Origin: Talpa occidentalis
Lineage: Eukaryota; Chordata; Mammalia; Eulipotyphla; Talpidae
DNA length: 64,000 nucleotides
NCBI RefSeq assembly: GCF_014898055.3
Contig: NW_023601212.1
Span: forward strand, 36,382,329 to 36,446,328
Direction of reading: 5' to 3'
In this document: piece by piece, positions 56,897-64,000 of the stretch
Layout: every line of letters begins with the position of its first letter
Numbering within the stretch: position 1 is the stretch's first letter
The notes under the pieces: generated by a model
Databases searched by the model: none
What the model saw: the letters and a program-made list of their open reading frames with translations, nothing else
Told to the model about the DNA's origin: nothing
Translations under genes and position numbers: made by a program

Positions 56897-58519
56897 CCTG
56901 AGATAATACTGGCTGGAAACTCATGAGAAATGTGGGTGGTAATGCAACAGTGCATTGGATCAGAGCCCCTGGCTTCAAGGTGAGGCCTGGGCGAGTGCTA
57001 AGCCTCTCTCCGACTCCCATGGGCTTCCCCTATTCCCCATATACCTCAAAGACAACAACCACTGACCCCTTCAATACCATCCATTAAACCCATGTTTTTC
57101 CTTCTGTTTCTTCAAACACTGATAGATTTGGGGGCCAGTTGAGTAGAATTTGAGAGGATACTAATAGGACAGTGTGCATGATTCACCACTAGTGGATTTG
57201 GGGAAGGGGAAAAAAGTGTGATTATTAATCACTCTAGAACTCTAAAGAACTATTTAGAGAAGGGTCCTCTTTTCTTCAGCTGGGTGCTAGAGTGGAAAAA
57301 AAGCTAGGGGTCAGGAGACATGAAATCTAGTCTTGACTCTCTCCTAAGTGTGATGTCTCTGCATTGGAAAAATGATAACTCAACACTAATTCCTGAAATA
57401 TTAAGTATGTCCTAAGTTATGTTGCAGTAACAACTCCCAAATTTCAGTGACTTATAAAAACAACTTCTCATGCATATTGCACATGCAGCTGTGCTTCACC
57501 TAGCTTCTCCATTTGGGGTGCAGTTTGAAGGATGTGCCCTGACATGTAGCACAGGGAAACAAGCAATGGTAAAACTGCACAGGGTGTTGCAAAGCATCTC
57601 ACATTCTACTTGTCAAAGGAAGTCACATGGCCAACCTTACTATCAGGACTCAGGACCCACAAAGAGGGTAGAAGGAAGAGCCCTAAGAAGCTTGAGCAGG
57701 TAGAGAGGGCCAGTATAGTATCTGTTAGTTAAGAGCATCGGTCAATGATTTGTAAAATCTCTTCCACCTCCAGAATCACCAATTTTAATTCATGACTTAG
57801 AAATGGCAATAATTACCTTGGATGTGAAAATATTTTATGAAGAGATAAGAGACTACGTAAAAGATGACCCACTCCAATAATGGGCTTAATTCTTGGCATT
57901 AATTAGTAGTTTACTTATGCATATATTGTTTTTATCTTTAAATTACTTCTATGCCTACAGCAAGGTCTTGCCCTTTAATTTTTTTGTTCTTTTTTAAGAA
58001 CATATAATTCGTAGTCATTACATGTATACACTAATTTACAGCTAACAATATACTTTTACATTCCTACATTCCTCTGTCATCTGCTCTTCACATGACCAAA
58101 TTTACCATATTTGGTTTGTATAATTATTCACAGTGCCCCAATTAGTAGACACTCAATAATTTGCAGGGGGTTGGGATGGAACTACTTTTGCAGAGAGGTT
58201 AGTAGAGGAGGGTAGTGTTGGTGCAGGAAAGAGCCCAAGTCAAGATTATTCCGCCCTTTGCTTAATGGTTGCAGAAATCACCAGTGAGGAAATCAGAAAA
58301 TCTCTTAGAATAAACTCAAATTGTTACTTTATCTTATGCATCTGCCAGTACTGAGTGGTGGTAGGGAAAACAAAATGAAGTTATCATCAAGCTTTCTGAC
58401 TATTTCAAAATCTCAGTGTACATTTTAGGTGATAGTATTTTGGGACATTATAAGATGGATGGACTGATCAGCATTTTCCCAAGGAAAGAAGTGTGAATAT
58501 TGTTTAATGCTAAGGACTA
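56897..58519. other. intron 3, mostly unique
   Basis: 57410-57690 resembles a common old mammalian repeat (AACTCCCAAATTTCAGTGAC, AAGTCACATGGCCAACC) whose family I cannot name. No gene. Confidence 0.45.
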
Positions 58520-58740
58520 GTTATGGCCTTATGTGTCAGGTACTTTTCCGTCAGCTTTACATGTATTGATCTATTTAATCCTCAAAGTATCTTTTTGAAA
58601 TAGAAATTACTATTATATCAATTTTCACATAATAATAGCCAGGCATGGTGAAACTAAACACTTGGTACTGGCATTTTAGCTTGTTAGTGTCTGAGCTGGG
58701 ATTGAATTCAGAGTCTGACTCCAGAACTTTGATAACAATT
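58520..58740 (-). repeat. MIR relic, antisense
   Basis: Reverse MIR order: CAGGTACTTTTCCGTC, TTAATCCTCAAAG, and TCTGAGCTGGGATTGAATTC near the end. Confidence 0.7.
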
Positions 58741-58852
58741 CCTACCTTTGCAGAATATTAATGTAGCATCTTTCTACATAGGAAGTAGATCTTTCTATGT
58801 GGAAGTCACTATATTATAGAGACTATACTAGTTTTTGATAAAATACAATGCT

Positions 58853-59112
58853 GGGCCTCTCTGGTGGCTCAGGCAGTTGAGTGCCGCACTGTGAAGCTGT
58901 CCGCAGCCTCTGCAGCACGGGTTCGATCCCGGACGGCCTGCAAGAATCCCACATGGCACGGCAGACCTCTCCTGCCGCGCCCGCTGCTCCCCTCAGCAGT
59001 GTATTTCAACAGTCTCCCTGTTCTGTTCCCTGATATGACTCTGATTAATCCTTTCACCTTCCCACACAAATGACCTGTACCCTGGTTCTTGTATAAATAA
59101 ATAAATATTTAA
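58853..59112 (+). mobile_element. tRNA-derived SINE, type B, full length
   Basis: GGGCCTCTCTGGTGGCTCAG head, GGTTCGATCCC B box, tail TAAATAAATAAATATTT. TSD AAAATRC-type, imperfect (AAAATACAATGCTG before, AAAATGCTG after). Confidence 0.92.
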
Positions 59113-59214
59113 AATGCTGTCCACCTGGACCAGTTTCACATAAATTATCTAATTTTTTGTTTGTTTTAAAGTATCATAGGTTTATAACTCTATATATAAT
59201 ATAGGGGAATAGGA

Positions 59215-59395
59215 TAACATTTCTTCAGATTTAATCCTCAACTAAACCTGTGAATTTATAGAAGGAGTATATTTTTCCTATTTTATGAATTGATTCTCAA
59301 GCATTGAGTTGACTTTGCCCAAGGTCACACTATCAGGTTCCCTGTGGAATTTGATTCTGAGCACATTCTCACCAAAGCCGGGTTTTAAAAATGCT
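59215..59395 (-). repeat. MIR-like relic, antisense
   Basis: TTTAATCCTCAACTAAACC, TTGCCCAAGGTCACACTATC and a CAAAGCCGGG end are consistent with reversed MIR. Confidence 0.55.
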
Positions 59396-60375
59396 TTAAC
59401 ACACTAATTATCAAATCTCTCCTAACAACCAAAAATTCTACAGCCCTTATTCAGCAAGACAAATAAGCAAAGGAGTTTCCCAACTTGCCTGCTCTTCATT
59501 TAAAGGCATGGGGTTTGCTTTCATTTTGTTTGTGCCGAGAGAGTCTCTGATGAAAGTCATCCAGGCCCATTTGTATTCTAGCATCTTTATGATCCCTGCT
59601 GGGTTTAGAGATAGCTTTTACTAATCCTACCAAATCAATCCCTCTGACCAACCTCAGGGGTCATCATAAAGTACTTAAGGGATTTTCATTTATTGAATCC
59701 ATTCATAGGGCAAACATTCTAACTCTTCTTAGAAGAAGAAAGGTAATTTTGTGTCCTGCTGAGGGATACGATAGAACTAAATTGTATTTGAGTGGAGAGG
59801 GCTATTATCATTTTAGGGGTTTGATTACCAAAATAAGGATGACGCCTAATTCCAAGGTTGCCTTAGAAAACATTGACATTTCAAAGTTTCTCCAAACCAA
59901 CAGCCCTGAATTTCTTGTCTACACTTCTTTCTAGGACACTCATCTCTCTGAACAGCTATCTATTTGTTTTACTTTGTGTCTTCTAGGAACTCCATGATGT
60001 TAAGATCACTGAATTCAAGCTGATAATATGTTTTACTTTTTTCCCCACACACACAAAGGGAGGCATGTGAACAGAAGCAGGGGAGTTGTGACTGTAGTAA
60101 AAACCAGCTTCCTACACATCAGTGCAATGTGGAACAGTATGTCAGCCCCCACTGAGACTCCTGTCATCAGACACTGACAGTTGACCTATTAGAGACTTCT
60201 TTCCTCGTGTATAAGCAAAGGACAAGCAGGATAAAAACTCCCTAAGAAAAATGACCTTGATATTCTTTTCATTTCAGTAAACCCAGGACCTTGAATCATA
60301 TGGCCAGTAATAGTGGAAGTCCATAAATCCCTGTTGGATGAATGGTCAAATAATAGTATTAAAAAATCTAAACCC
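59396..60375. other. intron 3, unique stretch
   Basis: No gene or repeat recognised. Confidence 0.55.
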
Positions 60376-60612
60376 GGGGCCTCCCCGGTGGTATAGCGGT
60401 TGAGCACTGGGTTGCGAAGCTGCCCACAGCCTCTGCAGCACCAGTTTGATCCCCAGCCCCCAGGCAAGGGTCCCACATGGTGCGCAGACCTCTCCTGCCA
60501 CCCGCTGCTCTCCTCAGCAGTGTACTTTGTCAGTCTGCCTGTTCTGCTCTCCGCTCTGGCCCTGGTGAATTCTCTCACCCTCCCGCACTTCTGACTGTAC
60601 CCAGTGCTTCTA

Positions 60613-60647
<35 letters not shown>

Positions 60648-60657
60648 ATCTTTTTTT
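60376..60657 (+). mobile_element. tRNA-derived SINE, type C-like, full length
   Basis: GGGGCCTCCCCGGTGGTATAG head, GGGTTGCGAAGCTGCCC, long (AAAT)n tail and TCTTTTTTT. Imperfect TSD AAAAAATSTAAACC (about 60361-60374 and 60658-60671). Confidence 0.93.
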
Positions 60658-60689
60658 AAAAAATGTAAACCTGGTATTCAAGATCCTCT

Positions 60690-61010
60690 GATTTGTCCCC
60701 TTCCCTCCTTTTCAACCTCTTTTTCTGCCTAGTACTTTGGGCACAAACTTTGCTCATACACCCAAGACCATGTCCCTCTGTCGTTGTACATGCTCTCCTC
60801 TCCACCTGCCCACTCCCCTAACTATCCAAAACCTCCACTACATTCTAAGGGAAACCTCAAGGTCACTGTCTCTGAGACCTTTCTCCAATCCTTCTAGAGG
60901 GACTTAAATCATCCCTTCCTCCATAGGCTTACAGGATGTTTATGGCCCTAGTACAGCGTTTATTTCTGTAGGTCTTATATTATTCATGTTTTTATTCCAC
61001 AGATATTATT
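60690..61010 (+). repeat. probable L2 3' end relic
   Basis: CTCTTTTTCTGCCTAG, ACTTTGCTCATACACCC, GTCTCTGAGACCTTTCTCC and GTACAGCGTTTATTTC follow the L2 3' end order. Diverged. Confidence 0.5.
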
Positions 61011-61318
61011 AATACTCAATTGTATTCCAGTCAGTGTGCTAGAGTTTCGCATATTATTTCATTTGCTCTTCACAGCAACCCAGTGGACATTCATTCTTTC
61101 ATTTAACCAGTATTTATTGAATGTATGCCAGTTAATCAGACTCTGTTGTGATATCTGAGAGTTGAATGGTGAGAAAGTTAAAAGACATCCCATTCTCTAG
61201 GAACTTACAGTCTAATGGAGAGACACAGACTTAGAAACTAGCACAGAAATAAAGGAACAAGATAATTTCAAATAATGATCAGCCATGAAGAAAATAAAAC
61301 TCATTGATATTTTATTTT

Positions 61319-61588
61319 AAAGATTTTTTTCATTTATTTATACATACAAGATCTGGGGTGTAGGCCACAGGTGGGGGGTGAGGGGTAAGAGGATTCACCA
61401 GCAACAGAGTGGGGAGCAGAAAATCTGGATGTACTGTAATACATTGCTGAAGGGAGCAGTGGATGAGACAGGAGAGGTCTGCTGTGCCATGTGAGTTAGC
61501 TCCCTGGCCAGGGATCGAACTCCTGCTGCAGTAACTGGCAATAGCTTTGTAGCACTGAGACTTTAACCCCTGTGCCACCAGGGAGGTC
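61319..61588 (-). mobile_element. tRNA-derived SINE, type A, antisense
   Basis: Reverse copy ending TGTGCCACCAGGGAGGTCC. TSD TGATRTTTTATTTT (about 61305-61318 and 61589-61602). Confidence 0.92.
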
Positions 61589-61602
61589 CTGATGTTTTAT
61601 TT

Positions 61603-62826
61603 TGTGAAACATCAAGAGTAACAACAATGGAAAGTTAAAATGAAATGTAGTTGGTAAAGTCCTCAAGGATAATTCTGCATCTCATGCATCTAGTTATTAC
61701 TCAGTGCCTAGAACAATGAGTTATAAACTTCGGTCTTTCAAAAATCTTGATCAAATAGTGAACAGGACTTTGAATTTAATATCTGTAAGCTCCCTTTAAT
61801 CACCCAAACTGTGCTAATACAAATAAATAAATCAGTCTGAGGAATAGGTGGGAGATGTAAGGTGCACCTTAAAAAATCCATGCAAGTAATTTCTTGGCTA
61901 ACCTTAGAGTGGAAGAGTACTATAGTCAGCTCTAAATTTTCCCAGCCTAGCAGAGGAGAAGCATTTATTTACCCAACCTCTCAACTAGTTTCCCTTTGAC
62001 TTTGGAATGCATTATACTTTTTATTTCTTTACTTTTGTGGGGCAGCAAAAATTACCTTTGTAATTATATTTGGCTTAGATGAATACAGCAATGAATTTGC
62101 ATTCTCTTGGTACACAGTCTGTGATAATAAACCTATAGCAGGAAACGAAGAGGGCCAACCTGAAATTACAAACTTATTGTGCAAAGTCCAAAGTTTTCAC
62201 TCATAAAACTGCTGATGAATATTGCTAATGTAAAGACAGGCAGAAGAAACAGCTTTGCTGTTAATTTATGATAACCAGAAGTAAGACAGAATTATGAAAG
62301 TCCATAAACACCAACTAAAAGGATTCAAATCACAAGGTCTCCCTTTCAAACACCTTTAAACCTACTTGGAAGTGATTTTCCCAGTCAGTAAGAGATGACT
62401 TTACATTGTTTACTCAGGGTGATGATGAAGTCCTGCTGGATTGGGTCATATGTTTGTTCTCCAGAGGTGTCCCTCACTGCTTTTAACCACAGTGTTGGGC
62501 CGGGGTATTTAGTTTTTCTGTGTAAAATGTTTCCAGCCCTTATAACATGAAACCCGTAACCTGGGTGCTTAGCACACAGTCACTGCAAGCTCCACCAATG
62601 GGCCCAGATAGCAAGCCTGCTTTTGAGGTGGGAAATATGTAAACTTCTCTGATTAGTCACTAGTGGATAGGGGAGCAGAAAGAGGAACCCCAAGGTCAAG
62701 AATGTGATGATCTCAACTTTTGTCAGAAGAGTGAGTTTCAAGGATATGGGTCCCACACCTCCATTTCAGACTTCACATGAACCCTCTCTGTAGTTCAGCC
62801 ACATAAGTGGGTCTGTACCTTTCCTT
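61603..62826. other. intron 3, unique stretch
   Basis: No gene or repeat recognised. Confidence 0.6.
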
Positions 62827-62842
62827 AGAATCATGTCAGGGA

Positions 62843-63102
62843 GGGCATCCCCTGGTGGTGTAGTGATTGAGCTCTGGGCTGTGTAGCTGCCCGCAGCCTC
62901 TGCAGCGCTGGTTCGATCACCAGCGAGGGTCCCACATGGCGCGACAGACCTCTCCTGCCACGCCCGCTGCTCTCCTCAGCAGTGTATTTCGTCGGTCTGC
63001 CTTTTCTGTTCCCCACTCTGGCTCTGCTGAATTCTCTCACCCTCCCACACTTCTGACTGTACCCAGTGCTTGTAAAAATAAATAAAAAAAAAAAAAAAAA
63101 AA
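62843..63102 (+). mobile_element. tRNA-derived SINE, type C-like, full length
   Basis: GGGCATCCCCTGGTGGTGTA head, GGTTCGATCAC B box, tail ending in a pure A run. Perfect 16-bp TSD AGAATCATGTCAGGGA (62827-62842 and 63103-63118). Confidence 0.95.
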
Positions 63103-63118
63103 AGAATCATGTCAGGGA

Positions 63119-64000
63119 AAATGTTGTACTTTGAATTAATTGTTATTGCATTTACATAGTTCTGTAATATTGGTGTGGCTGTTAAATATTTTACATTCTG
63201 TTTATCCATAACTGCCCAGTGATTCTGATAGGTGGCAGATCTTATGTGTAAGAATGAGGATAAATGTGTTTGGGAAAAATGTGTCACAAACTACATCTCC
63301 CTAGGAAATACTGAAATTTTTAAAAGAATGAGCAAGTTTTTTGAATGCTTTATCACTAACTTACCTCTGCTGTCTAAGATGTTCTCCTTCACAAACCTAT
63401 CCCTCACTGAACAACATCATGTGAGGGCTTTTTTCTTACATCAAATTCCTGTGTTGCACATGTTTTTGTGGTGAACTTCAAACGGTATCTTCTCCCTTTA
63501 GTCAGTTCTTAGGAGTTTTAATTAGCAATGGAATAATTTGTGTTCATAGAGCAAATTATTTTGGCTAAGGAATTTTGGTGACATAACTTAATCTTCATAG
63601 GGTTTGTAGTTCCTATTTTTTCTAATACTTATTTTTGTAATATAAGTAGCTATGGGCTAAGATGAGGGCAATCCATTTATAGAATGCTATTCAAGTACAG
63701 AGAAATTTAGCTGTTTATGGGAGTTGGAATTTCAGCACAGAGTCATCCAATCAAAGTGAAATGGTTTGTTGAATGTTGAGTATGAAACAGTATTTCTTCC
63801 CTCAAGAACAATAAAAACAAAACAAAAAACAAAGATTGTTCACACACATCAGGTTTTGGCTAACTGGGAGGGAATGAAAATATGTTGAATTCAGGTTGCA
63901 TTTGTTCTAAGGTAGCAAAATAATCTCAGTCATCCATTGTAACTTGGTAGTGTAAACAGTCTTTCAGATTAACCTAGCAATATCGAAAGTACAATCTTTA
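63119..64000. other. intron 3, unique stretch to window end
   Basis: No gene or repeat recognised. Confidence 0.6.

Larger units (their letters stand above)
1..64000 (+). other. PDGFD: PDGFD gene, internal part (intron 1 to intron 3)
   Basis: The window holds two adjacent coding exons of PDGFD on the + strand with correct splice signals and compatible phases. The junction codon is AG|G (Arg110 in human numbering). Neither the signal-peptide exon nor the exons for the hinge and the PDGF/VEGF growth-factor domain are present, so both gene ends lie outside. PDGF-D is a secreted latent homodimer; proteolytic removal of the CUB domain releases the growth-factor domain, which activates PDGFR-beta (established knowledge). 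Identity rests on near-complete agreement with the human protein as I remember it across both exons. The very large introns agree with the known size of this gene. Confidence 0.95.
33513..64000 (+). other. PDGFD: PDGFD intron 3, 5' part
   Basis: Starts with gtaagt. No reading frame matching the hinge (EDFQPAAAS in human) or the growth-factor domain occurs before the window end, so intron 3 exceeds 30 kb here. It is rich in L1 insertions and SINEs, which are listed separately. Confidence 0.9.

Noticed and set aside
33513..64000. PDGFD exon 4 and the growth-factor domain exons
   Set aside because: No frame matches the hinge or the cystine-knot motifs, so these exons must lie beyond the window.

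Overview
This is mammalian nuclear DNA, and it lies entirely inside one large gene. The sense (+) strand carries two internal coding exons of PDGFD (platelet-derived growth factor D), which together encode nearly the whole CUB domain. Exon 2 is at 29560-29764 and exon 3 at 33332-33512. The remainder is the 3' part of intron 1 (1-29559), all of intron 2 (29765-33331) and the 5' part of intron 3 (33513-64000). I found no other protein-coding gene, RNA gene or bacterial-type feature. The long reading frames outside the exons fall mostly in repeats.

The lineage can be guessed from the repeats. At least 32 copies or fragments of one tRNA-derived SINE are present, about one per 2 kb. The head resembles tRNA-Glu, with an A box like TGGCGCAGCGG and a B box like GGTTCGATCCC. 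The tail carries AATAAA signals followed by a TCTTT pol III terminator, so it is a T+ class SINE. It is not Alu, B1/B2, CAN, ERE, Bov-tA or Ves. My best guess is Rhin-1, the SINE described from horseshoe and leaf-nosed bats, which would make this a rhinolophoid bat. That is inference without a database search. MIR, L2, MER5 and MLT1-type relics fit any placental mammal.

Three SINE age classes can be read. Type A (oldest) has a head with ...TTAAGTCTCAGTG..., a tail with ...CTGGCCTGCACCCC..., and TATGCATAAATAAA. Type B has a GGTTGAGC head and a tail with ...CTGGCCTGTACCCCGG.... Type C (youngest) has GGGTTGCGAAGCTGCCC and TGACTGTACCCAGTG, some copies with an extra ~22 bp before CCCACATGG. Type A lies mostly antisense to PDGFD and types B and C almost all sense.

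Layout: 1-29.5 kb is intron 1, with SINEs, a few L1 tails, two ERV-type LTR relics and a captured 110-bp duplication inside an L1 tail. The interval 29.5-33.5 kb holds the two exons and a 3.6-kb intron with two young SINEs, one ending about 47 bp before the exon 3 acceptor. From 33.5 to 64 kb is intron 3. It contains several structurally informative L1 insertions: one with a 3' transduction, one with a 5' inversion, and one 5'-truncated copy with an open ORF2 C-terminus. No further PDGFD exon was found up to the window end.

I see no sign of a new biological system. The points most worth checking are the tandem-acceptor, two-branch-point layout of exon 2, a GC-biased cluster of amino-acid replacements in exon 2, the SINE at the exon 3 splice site, and the unusual L1 and SINE insertion structures.
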